A stretch of 64,000 bases of DNA from Marsupella aquatica (lineage: Eukaryota; Marchantiophyta), in the NCBI GenBank assembly GCA_973895155.1, contig OZ316898.1, forward strand, positions 15,066,001 through 15,130,000, read 5' to 3'. Below are positions 12,811 through 24,620 of this stretch, piece after piece; position 1 is the stretch's first letter, and every line of letters begins with the position of its first letter. The translations under genes and the position numbers were made by a program. The notes beneath the pieces are model-generated. The model saw nothing but the letters and a program-made list of their open reading frames with translations. It was not told where the DNA came from and searched no databases.

Positions 12811-12832
12811 AGGGTTTAGGGTTTAGGGTTTA
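12811..12832 (+). repeat. Short interstitial plant telomere-like run, three TTTAGGG units
   Basis: AGGGTTTAGGGTTTAGGG is followed by TTTATG. Three units of the common plant telomere repeat lie directly before the minisatellite at 12.9 kb. Such runs occur as telo-box promoter elements or as scars of telomerase-mediated repair. Nothing here decides between the two. Confidence 0.8.
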
Positions 12833-12896
12833 TGAATGGGTGGGAACCCCACAAGTGAGAATAGAGAAAAATGGAAGGAAGAAAGTGTGAGGGCCC

Positions 12897-13078
12897 CTTC
12901 TACGGATGTGTCCTTCTATGGAGTGCCCCTTCTACGGAGTGGTTCTTCTACGGAGTGCCCTTCTACGGAGTGCCCCTCTTCTTCTACGGATCGAGTGGTT
13001 CTTCTACGGAGTGCCCCTCCTACGGAGTGGTTCTTCTACGGACTGCCCTTTTACGGAGTGCCCCTTCTACGGAGTGGG
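12897..13078. repeat. Minisatellite of about 16 bp units (TTCTACGGAGTGCCCC)
   Basis: About ten or eleven imperfect units alternate between TTCTACGGAGTGCCCC and TTCTACGGAGTGGTTC. They stay open in all three forward frames, giving overlapping chance open frames of 70-115 codons. I read this as a repeat, not a gene. Confidence 0.85.
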
Positions 13079-13139
13079 GAAGGGAAAGAGAACAAAAACC
13101 ATGCGAGGACCACACAAAAGGTGAAGGGGAACACAAGTG

Positions 13140-14515
13140 TGGGAACCCCTTCTTTCTAAGGGCCCTCTTACCATCACTACTCCAGGATTGCCTAGTTTTA
13201 CCGTTTTATGGGCATTGAGGTTTCTCAAGATGTCACTATTTGATACATACCTAAACTCAACTAGGAAACCCCAATTTCGCATGGGGCTCATTGAGGGCTT
13301 CAAAATGAATCCAAACATGACCATGTTTGGAATAGTACTAGCACAGCAACGTCTGTTTCAAGTTTCAACGTTTTCTATATTTTGGTCATTATTCTCGTTT
13401 TGCGCCTTATGTGGAGCCTCCGGCCAGCCCCCACCCCTTCGAGATCCCCACACAATGCCTCCAAGTCCTTGGGATGCCTTGTGGCCTCCTTGTACCCCCT
13501 CAATGGTTTCCTTGTCATCCATCACCGCCCGACACCCCTCTTAACTCCGGTCTCCGGTTGTCGCATCCATTTATTAGAACTAACAAAAATAAAAAAATTT
13601 GAAAATCCAAACACTTTTACTACACCTACTTGTCTTTCTACTTATATACGCAATTATAAGTCCTTACTAAGTTACTACCGGGTTTGAGGCCCTCTCACAA
13701 TACCACAATGGTATTTCAAATCCATGAATTAAGAATGTCGCTACTTCTTAACATATAGATTTCTCTTTCTTGATTACATACAATACTTATCTTTCAAAGA
13801 TAAGTCCTTCATGTAAATACAGAACTTGACAACAAATGTTGTAGTTTGAATTAGGCACCGACCAACGGATTCTCCAATACAAACAACAATTTGTATCTTT
13901 ATGGGTTTGACTTCTTATGACAATTGCAACATGCATTGTCATACGAAGGAGGGGTAGACTCCTAGCACAAGTAATCAAATTCCAAGGCATACAAATCTTC
14001 CTTGCAAAAATGCATTAAAAGTACAAACGACAAACTTCAAGATGAGGAGATGCAAATAACTATCCACTCTGTCTCAAAATGAGACTGGTATCACAATAAG
14101 TACATGAAATCGCCCACGGGCTAAGGAGAATGAAGAGACATGCCTCTTCATTTCCTAAGTCTAAACTAAGTAAAATAAAAGTCAACTTTGACTAAAGAAT
14201 AGTCAAATAGTCAAAGTTAAGTAAAAGTCTACAAAAAAGTACTAATCTCATATTGTAGTAGGAGGAGGGTCGACTACAAGTAGAGGGAGGCGGGCTACAT
14301 AACCAAGGGCTATCTTCCCTTTGGTCTTCTGTCCCTTCAAATACTGTCGACGGAAAAGGTCCTCACGATAACGAATCAAACGGGGCTCACTGGTCTTTTG
14401 AATGGGATGTCCATCCGGTCCGATCCAAACAAAGTAATCTGATGGCCATAGAATGTCTGGAGCTGGAAGAGGGAAAGGTGCAATGACCTTTCTACAGTGA
14501 TAAACCCCGTGATAA
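13140..14515. other. No recognisable gene; possible 3' region of the retroelement at 14.5-16.1 kb
   Basis: Between the minisatellite and the minus-strand retroelement ORF I find only short unrelated open frames. The stretch at 14130-14240 (ACATGCCT, then CCTAAGTCTAAA and AAATAAAAGT) resembles 47420-47470 next to the related ORF in the second Copia insert. It is thus probably the shared 3' part of that element family. Confidence 0.4.
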
Positions 14516-14517
14516 AC

Positions 14518-16101
14518 TCAACTCCAATGGTCAGGAGTCTTAATTGTGGGTAGTCTCAGCTTGTCGATAGGTAGCCATAGAATACCACGAGAAATTAGAA
14601 CCATGTCGTAGGTGTGTGGAAAAGGAAAAGACTCATGACCAAACATAAGTGGAGGTAAAGGAGGTGCAAGAGGAGTGCGTGCGTCGATGAGTGACGTAAT
14701 CATCCTATCAAACTGGGCGGGTAAGACAAAAATAGGCTCAATGTCGTCAATAGAAAAGACAATAGGAGGCTGAGACATCAGAGGAGTAGGGGCTATAAAT
14801 GGTACACTAGGAGGCTCTACAATCTCAGGCTCAGGAATAGGCTCAAGAATGGGTTCATTTCCTTCCTTGGTAGGAGAGGGAAATTAATCATCAAGGGGTG
14901 ATAGGGTGGTATCCTCAAGGGGGAAAATGGATCTGTAGGGGGTACTGGTGAAGGGGGTAAAGGCTTAGGGGTAGGAGATGGAGGGTGCTTAGGTGTAAAT
15001 GTAAGAGGGATAGGGGAATCGATAATAGGGGAAGGGATGAGATCAGGTAGAGGGGGTGTAGGTGTGGATGGAGGAGGGAGTGAAGGATCAACAATAGGTA
15101 TCTCCGTCTCATCCACATCCATAGGGTGATCAGGTTGTGGTGAAGGTGCAAGGGGTGAAACATGAGGGGGTGGTGTGGTACGAGACTCGGAAAACAAAGT
15201 ACAAATACAGTCAAGTAAATGCAGAGGAGTACAACTCAAGAGTCTAGTGGCCTCATCTACCAAATGCTGGTTGAAACCAGCTACACTAGCTAGTCGCTCA
15301 GCATCACCACAAAACCAGTCCATGACGGGTAAGAAGTGGAAGCAACAAAAGAGGGAGAAGTCATCCCTGGTAAATCCGGTGTTGTCGTTTGCTCCACTGG
15401 AGGGGGTCTCGGAGATGTCGTTGGTGGTGGAGTCAACTCTCTTGCTAACTCTGGTTGAGGTGTCTCGCTCTCCTCCTCCAATCGCTTAGCTCCACTGATA
15501 ACAAGCAGCCTCTTGAAAAGTAAATGTGCGCCAAGTAGGGTGTCAGATAGGTATCACCGGTAGTAGACAGGACAGCCACCTGCTTGGCGATCACCTCCAA
15601 AAGAACTAGGGCCCAGTTGATCCTCCTCTTGCCGGCCCATGAAACGATGATAGAGCTGGTCAAGTAAACCATAGCCCTGGTGGGTTTGGTTGGATGAAAG
15701 ATAGGTACAAGAAATCGGAGTAGATGAGCTAACTCCCGGTTCCTGCACTGATCAATCTTCCAACCAGACCTCCGGTCCTTGGTACCTCTAAAGTAGGGGA
15801 CAGTCAAATCCTCCCCAACAGAAATTAGTCTCTCTCCCTCCTGGCTCAATTGGTACACCTCATAAACAATGGCGGCGGTACAAACATCAGCTGAACCTCT
15901 AGTAGAACTCCGGAAAGCGCCAGCTTGGGGTGGACGAAGAAAATCGGCAATGATGGACCCATGTACCATATCCTAAGGAAGAAAAAGTAAGGAACTCAAT
16001 CCCATCTCTACCAAGTTGCTAAGGAGTCGAAAGTAAGCCTTAGGACCTGGGGGTAAAGTCACCCTAATGGCCTTATTGATTGGTAAGCTTCTGGTGGCCA
16101 T
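14518..16101 (-). pseudogene. Broken retroelement ORF of the putative plant transposon protein family (copy A)
   Basis: Starting at the ATG at 16101 (MATRSLPINKAIRVT), the frame is interrupted by one TAG (15973-15975, before DMVHGS), continues to about 15490, shifts frame, and passes into a long proline-rich tail on the minus strand (15480 to 14518). The middle contains LTSSIIVSWAGKRRINWAL and TPYLAHIYFS. These correspond to GSTIVAAYKGERKVNWAK and SCYLVHLYSF in the ORF at 47.6-49.4 kb. This block resembles, from memory, the plant-specific domain called putative plant transposon protein, found in retroelements without RT. No RT, integrase or RNase H is seen nearby. I found no LTRs, so the borders of the mobile unit are unknown. 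Confidence 0.65.
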
Positions 16102-16459
16102 AGCTCAAAAAATCTGAAAAAACTTGAGAGCTCTCCTCCTAAAACGGCTAAGCATTGAGAATCAAGAATAAAATCTCAGGGATCTAAGGTAGCTGCGCTT
16201 GTGTGGGAGCAAAAATGAATTGAAAAGAGATAGAAATGAAGGAGTTCTGATCAGGCGAAGCTCTCAAATGTGTAATTTCTTCATTTTCAAGAAATCAGAG
16301 AGCATCAATGACTCAATACTCCTCAATGTCTCATCAATGGCAGTTCAGAATTGGGGTGAACAATCTCTAGGCACTTGCGCTGCTATAGCAAGTGAAATGA
16401 GATTGAATGGAGGTCTAACAAGTGAGCATCAAGGGTCAAAGCTCGCACCCTACTGCCAG

Positions 16460-16830
16460 CCGCCATGGACGTCCTTGAAGAAAAATGAAGAAAAAGTGTT
16501 TGGGCCGCCGCGGACGTCACATTAGGTCGTGGCAGGGTGGACGTCCCGGACGTCCCTATGTGGAGGCCGTCCAAGACGTCCTCGGGTTCTCCATGCGGGC
16601 CGTCGTGGGAGGCAGCGGCCGTCCTTGGGTGAAAAAGTGGACGTCTCAGACGTCTTTGCGTGGGGGCCATCCAAGTCGGCGCCGTCCTTGCCGTCTTTGT
16701 GAGGAGGCCTTCCCGGCCGTCCCTAGAGGCCGTCCAAGCCGGCACCTCATTTTTGAAACTTTTTTGATTTCTTGCCGTCTTGACGCCTAATATGTGAAAA
16801 CCAGGGTGGCCTTGACGTCTTCCAATGGTA
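16460..16830 (-). repeat. Leader of copy A: cluster of GACGTC palindromes
   Basis: GACGTC occurs at least eight times in about 370 bp (near 16467, 16511, 16541, 16551, 16573, 16641, 16651 and 16818), mostly as GGACGTCC or AGACGTC. The surroundings are GC-rich (GGCCGTCC also repeats), unlike the AT-rich flanks. The cluster lies upstream of the copy A ORF, where the leader or LTR should be. Confidence 0.7.
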
Positions 16831-17137
16831 TCCTTACCCATTTAAGTTTAAACTAACTTAATTTTGCTTAAAGGGCCTTATAAAAACTTTAAAATTTAAA
16901 TTTTTTATGGTTTTTGATACTTTAACTCTTCTTTTGGAATAATCACCTAATTACATGAGGGGACAAATTATTGTGAGGAGGCCATCACATGAAAGGTGCA
17001 TAAATTGGCCATGAGGTGAATTATGCATAAAGAGGGAATAAAGGGACCTCGTACTACATGGTTATTATCTCTTGTTATTTGTTTTTAAATGATATTTTAT
17101 ATACTACTTGTATGTTTGACATCCAACTTTTTTCCAG

Positions 17138-20100
17138 CTGATGAGATGTTGGGCAAACGCAGTAAAGACTATGTTCTCAGCATGAGTACAGAGGATGACC
17201 CATGTCATTGTCCCTCAGACCAGCGGAAGCGCCTTCCTCAACATGGTGGCCTTCTCAGGAAAAAGTGCCCCAGTGACGACATAGACTATAAAAGGCTTCA
17301 GAGACCGGATGCAAGGCCTGCAATCCAAGTCCCTCTTCACTTGTGGAATGAATGAGAAGAATTGAGAGTTTTACTTGGTGATGAACATACTACACACTCA
17401 GTTGTCATTGAGTGGTTGTTTCATGAAGTGCGAGATAGGGTCGAGCATTTGAGGAGATGGCAAGCAGCGCAAGTTGCTAGATTAGTACAAGATGAAGTTG
17501 CATCAACAACCGACATTGGAGCTTCATCAAGTTTTGTGAATCCTAGGATCATTCAACATTCACATCATGGCCAACATACAAATTTACATGAGGTATATTT
17601 ATGGATAATTCTGTTATGTCTTCTACGGTTTTTTTGCATTTATTGAACATAAAATTTATTTGTTTAGAAAATAAAGTTTTCTATTGTTTGCTTGTGTTGT
17701 CTTGGGATAAATTTTTCTTTGGGATTGTTGATGTGGAGTATTCCAAGCCCTCTTTTCCAGAACCATAACCAGTCCATAATATTGTTACATCTTTGGTTAT
17801 TTTCTACAGAGTCAACAATCTGTAACAAGTGATGCACAAACAGAAGAGCAAAAAGAATTGCGAGAGCATATTGTTGAACAATACCCATCAGATGCAGGGA
17901 ATGAAGCCATGTTTTGAGATGAAGACACAATGGTTTTTTATGCTTTAGGAGCTCCTATGCATGAGGAGGTTGTGAAGGAGGTGCAACAATTTACATTCCA
18001 TACACATTGAGTTTTTCTAACCATACTTTGTTTTTACATGACATTTTATATTTTATTTCAATTCTTCTAATTATATAAATATTTGCATTGAATTAGGAGG
18101 TGGTAAACTTGGATTTCCAATCACCAGAATATACACATTGAGTTTTTCTAACCATACTTTATTTTTACATGACATTTTGTGTTTTATTTCAATTCTTCTA
18201 ATTATATAAATATTTGTATTGAATTAGGAGGTGGTAAACTTGGATTTCCAATCACCAGAACGATCTGCATTGCAACCAGATGTCATTAGTTCTAAACTCA
18301 CAATCAGAACCACCTACCTCTAACCCATCAGTTACACGTAGATCTTCACCTCGGCAACCGGCTATAGTAGCATTTTTTGAAAGACAGTTAGTTTATACTT
18401 TTGTTCAAAGACTACTTCCTATGTGTCATATACCTGGATGTTCATTGTCTTGGAGAGTTGCAACAAGTTTGGTCTATTAGGATCAGTTGTGGGCAAGATG
18501 GACATGGTGGACGTTTGTCACTGGTGAGAATGAGTGTGGAAGAAATCCACCATTGATTACTCCTATATTGTATCATTCCACTCTATGTGTTGGTCTTACA
18601 TTTACAGTTCTAGCCGCATTGATATCACATTTAGGTTTGCATGTCCCTTTTGCAAACCCATTGGCATGATTTTCAAAGCGAAAGGCGACGATCTCAAGCA
18701 GGATTGATAGATGTTGTCAAGCACAATGGGAGGTAAACAAAAGCGAGGTGTGGGAAGGTGTTAAAACTTGACTTGAGCAGCAATGTGCATTACATGAAGG
18801 TTTGCAAATGAAACTACTATACACGCAAATAAAGTTTTTATATGTATAACTTAGTTAATTTTTTGAGTTTTGCATGGCAAAATCATGTTTTATTGTCATT
18901 ACAAGGGCTTTGGCTCCAAGACAAAAGACATGTACACATTGTACTATGATTGAATGATTTTTAGAATTTTTGTGAATTATTTTTTCCAATCATAATATAG
19001 TCTTGATTTTCTTGCAGATCCTGGATTAGTTGTGTTTTCTAGATTGTCGTTGGGATTCTTCTCAGAGTGGGTATCATGGTACTTTCTCTATCATTGATAG
19101 CTATGATAATAGGATCCTTGAGATCACTCTGAGTAGAAGGAAGGAGAATAATTCTTGGTACATGGAGGAGATAGGAGCAAACAGGGTACTAGATAGTCTT
19201 ACGGACATAGGAGTGATTATTTGTGAGGTTATGCATGATGATAAAAGTACCATAGATATAATTATTTATTGAGGACATGGGATTTATAAACCAGAACTCA
19301 AGGACTTGTGGCACAAAGCAAAAAATCTGATGAAAAAATTTGTGGACAAGTTGTCAAGTGCCACATTTATCCTTACTATTGACATAGATACTGTGACATC
19401 TTGTTCTAATTTGCAAGTTGTTACAAATAAAAAATTGAGAGACTGGTTAAAGGATCGGGGTATTAGAGGCTACTCTTACTTGAGGAAGGAGGAGTTAGTT
19501 TATTGAGTTGCTGATTTGCTTGGGCTGCCTAAGGAGGACCTTGTACACATTGCTACGCGTGGTCTGAAGTTTCCAGAGTTAACAGAACACAATTTGGCAA
19601 GCAAATTTAAGACCTGGTTCTTTGTGTGTTGCCAAACATGTAAAAATAGGTATGCCAATACTAATTTTTGCATATTGCTTGTAATGCTACTTGATAAATA
19701 TTTGGTGCATGAAGTTCAATTTGTTTTTTGTTTATATTTATTTATCTCTACTTTGCAATGCAGGGGCAAAGATAGTGAATCCTTGGCTTTTGAGTTAGGG
19801 AATTGCGCAGATCATTGGGCTAGTGATCATGAAAGATGTATGACACTATCTAATCGCCCTTGTCAGCATCTTGGAAAACCAAATGCGTTATAGTTGGACT
19901 TGTACTATGAGAGAGGTAACTTACATACTCACTATGAGTATTCATGAATTTTTAGACTAATTGTTATTTTGTATGTTGCATAATATAGTAATTAGGAAAT
20001 AAATAATGATCTTTTTGTTGGAATTGTAGGTGGAGAAACTCATAAGGCCATGAAAGCTTTTATGACCAAGTACATAAGGCCAGAAAAAATGCAATTTTAT

Positions 20101-20346
20101 ACGATGGCCCGTGAGAACTTCATGTATAAAATGTTTCATTGTGTAATGGGCAAGTTTGCGATAAAGCGTATCCATTTTCTAGCTACTCATGATGCCCGTT
20201 TATGTTGTACTACTATGGATTGAAATGAAAATATTAGAAGACATGTTTGGAAGGTTTGTTATCGTCGAGCAGTGAACACAATTATTCGCGACGGACTCTC
20301 TCATTCATGAGTATTAGTGGATTGTACTAAAAGTTGGAAGGAGCAG
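17138..20346 (+). pseudogene. Relic of a spliced DDE transposase of an animal-like family
   Basis: Conserved blocks are spread over several exons: about 18255-18480 (FVQRLLPMCHIPGC), 18487-18780 (LTFTVLAALISHLGLHVP), 19017-19650, 19763-19916 and 20029-20346. The 19.0-19.65 kb exon holds a likely catalytic segment: LDCRWDSSQSGYHGTFSIID, EVMHDDK about 70 residues later, then KDLWHKAKNLMKKFVDKL. The last exon has THKAMKAFMTKYI, ENFMYKMFHCVMGKFAIKR and IHFLATHDARL. The order D-x-RWDS, (T/H)D-x-(H/K), D-x-WH-x-x-KNL-x-KK, then F(H)..KRI.F matches a transposase-like family that I recall from fish, cnidarians and other invertebrates. In-frame stops (for example in WNE*, LVY*, IIY* and MD*NENI) and an interrupted frame show it is dead. 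Exon 17138-17593 may belong to it but I do not recognise that part. Confidence 0.6.
18001..18260. repeat. Tandem duplication, 131-bp period, across an intron-exon junction
   Basis: The segment from TACACATTGAGTTTTTC to CAATCACCAGAA occurs at 18001-18129 and again at 18132-18260 with only a few differences. It includes a polypyrimidine/AATTAG acceptor-like site and the start of the following exon of the transposase relic, so the 3' splice site is doubled. Confidence 0.9.
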
Positions 20347-20349
20347 GTA

Positions 20350-21865
20350 AGTGTACGTATCTATGGACCACCTTATACCTAAACCAACATACCTTAGGTA
20401 ATTATGCTTGGCCCTCAAACTCGCATTTTTTTATTCAGACACATTGCATTGAGGATGGATGTGACCAAATATCATATTTTTAATTTATGTTCACAATTAG
20501 TCTAATTGTTCTATGAATTGATTGCATCATGTTATCATTGCAGAGGGTTGTTTCTTTGAAAAGATCAAGCTACGACCTATAAGCATTTTACTTCCATATA
20601 TTATAGAGTGGGTTATAGGGGCACTTGGTATTTTTAGTGTTGAGCATGTACAACATTATATACATTATTTATTATTGACTTATTTTCTTGTGTCATGTAT
20701 GAGTTGTAATACATTGGTGCAACTTTTGTCTCATTCTCTAAAATGTTTTTTATGTTTTGTACAATTGGTTTCTTATTTAATTCTAATCATTTTGGACCTA
20801 TATATTGTGTTCAATATACCCAGGGTATGATATAAAGCATTAATTTGCAAGCCTCAATTTGGTATACCATCAACCCATACACACAATTGAACATTTGATA
20901 ACGTGACACAAATCTTCTATGGAGAAATAAAACACAATGTTATATTATAATAACAACAAACTATGTATGCTTATTATCCTAGTTTGGAAAACCAACATTT
21001 TTTTGGAGAATACTTTTATTTTGGTAAATGGGGGTGTACTGCCAAACTGAAATTGATGACAAAAGTTTACAGAAAACATTTCTAAAAGAATACTCACAAC
21101 ATAGATACAATCCACAGTTGAGAATAAAACAACTCCCAAGGGGGTTTGAACCCCTTTTGTTGCCACCCAATAGGAGTTCCAACCCTAAGGATAAGGAAGG
21201 AGACACAGGCCCAAGAAACACAAAATATACTATAACAAATAACCCATGTGAACACTATATTTGACAAAGTTATAAAACAATGAAGAGAAGAGAAGAGAGC
21301 AAAAAGTTCCAAACACATAATACATCCCAATATAAACCCAACTCCTAAATATGAAAACAAAGTATTGACCATGCATGCTACTCGCCAAGTCTCTTCCAGG
21401 TAGCATGTATGGCAGATGTAAGATTTTCTGGAAAGGTTGTAGTTTCCAAGAAGTTGGCAGCTGCTGCCAATTTTTCATAAACAACATCCCGTTGACACTG
21501 CCCCGTTTCTAAACTAGACATGCTATGTTTAGAACAACAAGTGACCAATCTTGCGCATACACGGCCTTTGGTTCTTACTTGACCCATACATGGGGCATAC
21601 ACAACCCTTGGCTCATAGTTGGCCCATACCAAGCCCATACTTTTGACATGGAATAAGAAAAATGCTCATTATATCTAGGGACCAGAAGAGGTGAGTGGAT
21701 TTTCTTATCACATGTATGACCAAATTACTCCCAAGGGGATTTGAACCCTTGTGTTGCCAACCAGCGAGAGTTCAATAAAAAAAGGATTTTATCTAGATTA
21801 TAAGTATGCAAAAGACATTACAAGATAAAAAACTAATATGGGCGAAATCCTACAAATTCTTCATG
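20350..21865. other. No recognisable gene; two tRNA-like repeat copies
   Basis: Mostly AT-rich. Two copies of a motif of about 50 bp, at 21128-21180 and 21724-21775, read CTCCCAAGGGG, TTTGAACCC, then TGTTGCCA and GAGTTC. On the minus strand they give GGGTTCAAA next to CCCCTTGGGAG, like a tRNA T-arm or SINE B box. Confidence 0.45.
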
Positions 21866-21869
21866 TGGG

Positions 21870-22298
21870 TCATGCCATATTGCTTTGATGACTGCTTCCA
21901 CTACGTTTGGGAACTTTGTTCGTTGCATAACCACATACCCAAGCCAGGTGTGTGTACACTTGGTAATGTTTCCGCTTGTTCATACTATCCACATAACTAT
22001 ATGCAGCACAAATCAAAATTTGGTCCAAAAGTACAACAGGATTGAGGGCATCGTGACATTTTGTGACCACATGACAAAACTCAGGGAAATCAGATTGGAT
22101 TTCATCTAAGGTTGTCCTACGTTGGATGGGAGGAGCCTCTGGTTCAGCTTGGGCATCTTGGCAAAGCAACATGAAGGATCCATCATCGCATTCACACAAC
22201 CTAACCTTGGTCCTTTGCTTGCTGGCCATTCTTCTAGGACTGCCATAAGAAACATACATGTTAGTCAAAGCCAAAGAGTGGAATGACATAAAGTACAT
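21870..22298 (-). CDS. Unrecognised open frame of 142 codons
   Basis: The predicted protein runs from MYFMSFHSLALTNMYVSYG to SGSSHQSNMA and contains an acidic, glutamine-rich middle. I recognise no family, transmembrane segment or catalytic motif. The composition is more protein-like than most chance frames in this AT-rich stretch. It may be an exon of a decayed transposon gene, because other open segments on the same strand follow upstream to 22605. It could also be chance. Confidence 0.2.
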   Translation of the reverse strand: MYFMSFHSLALTNMYVSYGSPRRMASKQRTKVRLCECDDGSFMLLCQDAQAEPEAPPIQRRTTLDEIQSDFPEFCHVVTKCHDALNPVVLLDQILICAAYSYVDSMNKRKHYQVYTHLAWVCGYATNKVPKRSGSSHQSNMA

Positions 22299-22849
22299 TG
22301 GAGAGTGAAAACAATTACCTCAAAACATCAACTCTTATGTCTGTTGCCAACTATCCTCAATTGTTGAGAAGGCTTCATAAAAGGAACTGTCCAATAATGC
22401 CAATCTTTTTTGACATGATGATTGCAAGCCATAACCAAAGCGACGATCCTGGTTCCATCTTCATCCATTTGCAAGTAAACAAGTCTGACAAAAGCAAAGA
22501 ACTCTGAAGAAAGTAACATTTGAATTGGAATCGGTCACAATGATACTCTCTATAGCGGAACTCGAAGTGCATTATGATAAATGGAAAGCAGTTCACGGGG
22601 TACAATGGAGGCCTTGGGTGAAGAACCTGAAGTATTTGTGGCTGATAAGGGCCGACTATACTTCTTCCTCCTCTTTTCTCTAGCTCAACATCACTACTTG
22701 AATGAAAGTACCTTTGGAGAAATCAAAATGATGGTTGTGAGAATGATATCCAACAAAAAGGGCTTGGCATCCCAACACGATATTGACCGCATACTGACTA
22801 CATGGTAAATTTGTGACACACTATTCACTCCTAGACTGAAAATGCCAAT

Positions 22850-23260
22850 TCTATGGTCTGCATAATGAGAGACCAACTCATCATGGCTAGAGCTTATGCG
22901 ACTATTGCCGAATCAAGCAACATGCAACAATGCGCACCTCCTGAGGGACCTAAAGGTGAAAATCAAAGACAGCCAGAAAATCCTCGAAGATGCAAATATG
23001 GATGCGAAGTTGCCAAGCAGGTTTCATCTACAATAGACCTCTAGTGTCGACTTATGTTGCTACTCTGGCTAACGCGTGGCATCATGTTTGGTGGGATTAG
23101 CACAAAGGACAGGATAAAGCCGATGGGACATCTTTTGATGAAGGCACGGGACAGGATCGGAACCTATCAATGATGGTAAGGAAATTGCAGGCTATCCTTG
23201 AGAAAAAGTGCTTGAGGCGGAATCTTGATCAGGCCTGCAAAGGACGACCAGACACGGTCA
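22850..23260 (+). pseudogene. Fragment of a GAUT-like (galacturonosyltransferase family) gene
   Basis: MRDQLIMARAYATIAESSN begins at 22865. After a frame change it continues as HLLRDLKVKIKDSQKIL and DANMDAKLP, then, in a further frame, MKARDRIGTYQ and MMVRKLQAIL. This series matches the helical N-terminal stem of GAUT proteins, which make pectin in the Golgi: (R)DQ-x-x-x-A-x-x-Y, then L-x-x-x-I-x-x-S-x-x-x-L-x-x-A-x-x-D-A-x-L, then VRKLRAML. The glycosyltransferase-8 catalytic domain with its DxD motif is absent downstream. The frame changes and missing domain point to a pseudogene fragment. An alternative is a multi-exon gene whose introns I misread. Confidence 0.45.
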
Positions 23261-23335
23261 TGCAAGGTGTCTCAGACAAGCACTTCTGTCCCTTCATCTT
23301 GAAAGCTCACATCCAAATTTTCCCGCCAAAGGGGA

Positions 23336-23700
23336 CCCTACGTTCCTGAAAGCATAATGTAAATTTTAACGTTGAAACCTAGGAATGTGCCAAGTTCACC
23401 AGCAAAAGAGGACACTACATGTTCCTGGAAGCAAAACATCAATCTTGATGTTGAAAGCTAGGAATGTACGCTCGCACTTCATCAAAATGTAAACGCAAGA
23501 AGAGAGGAGAGGCACCAAAACCTACAATGCAAGGGAAGGTGATGCAAGAAGGGAAGACCCAATGTTCCTGAAAAGCAGAGTAACAATTTTGATGTTGAAA
23601 GCTAGGAAGGTAAAGCTCGCACTTCATCAAAAACCAAACCCGAGAAGAGTGGAGCAGCACCAAAAGCTAGAATGCAAGGGAAGGAGATTGATTCAAGAAG
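23336..23700. repeat. Three decayed tandem units, each with a ...TGTTGAAAGCTAGGAA... core
   Basis: The segment GTTCCTG-AA, then GTTGAAA-CTAGGAA, recurs at about 23344, 23429 and 23560. The last two units, about 135 bp each, also share GCTCGCACTTCATCAAAA, AGAAGAG and AATGCAAGGGAAGG. They lie directly after the GAUT-like fragment and carry chance open frames. Confidence 0.7.
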
Positions 23701-24620
23701 GGAGGCCTACGAGTCTTCTGAACGGTTCACAATGGGAGGGCCGGAGAGGGATAGAAGCATCACTGATTGAGGGAACAAATTCAGCAAAATTGGAAGCTGC
23801 CACGGGTCTTGCTTCTAATTACTGGAGCGCAACATTCTCAAACAGGACAATTCTAGACGGTTTGGAATTCGTAAATATGATTGCACAGGTGAGAGGAATG
23901 GAATGGCCAAATGGGTAGTAATTAATTATGGAAGACAAACAATGGAACGGGCGAGAGATCAATTTTCTGAAGAAAATGCAAGGACACGCATTTCTGAATC
24001 AACTGGGCAGCGAAGACAATTCCCACGGGTTACCTCCTGCCCCGACTGAATTGAGGACTCAAAGGTCGGCTCAAAGGATGATTGAGGCGGAGGCAACACA
24101 TACCACACTCACCCAGGTTGGAAATGATCATAACAACTCCACAAAGATGTTGGCAATGAATTCTGGCCAAAGTAAGCTATTCAACGAAATTGTGCGGAGA
24201 AAATGCTTGTGCTTCAAATCGGGTCTGGTTCAAAAAGAGAGACTAAGAAGACTGAAATATCAAAACTATTGAAGATTCTCTTGACACCCTTCTTCGATCC
24301 GCTTCCAATTCCAATCAGATCAATTTCCCAAAGAGATTTTGTAACACGAGACCACAATCAAAGAATCACTGTCAATCCGCCGCGAATGAGTAAGGGAGTG
24401 AGCGTCCGAGAGGGAGACACAGAAAAACCAGACCATCACAGGCACAAAACACAAAATGGATTGAACCTCCAGCGATATAGAAATACGAGTCAGCGATGAC
24501 AAGAAAACGATGTCCTCCGTTGTTCTGAAATTTATCAAGATCTTTCACGGCACAAGAAGAGAGACAGATGTTTCATCTTGTATTCCTCTAATCTAAAGTA
24601 AAGAAATGAGTAAAGCTACA

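Noticed and set aside
12836-13218. Overlapping open frames of 72-115 codons
   Set aside because: They come from the minisatellite being free of stops in every forward frame.
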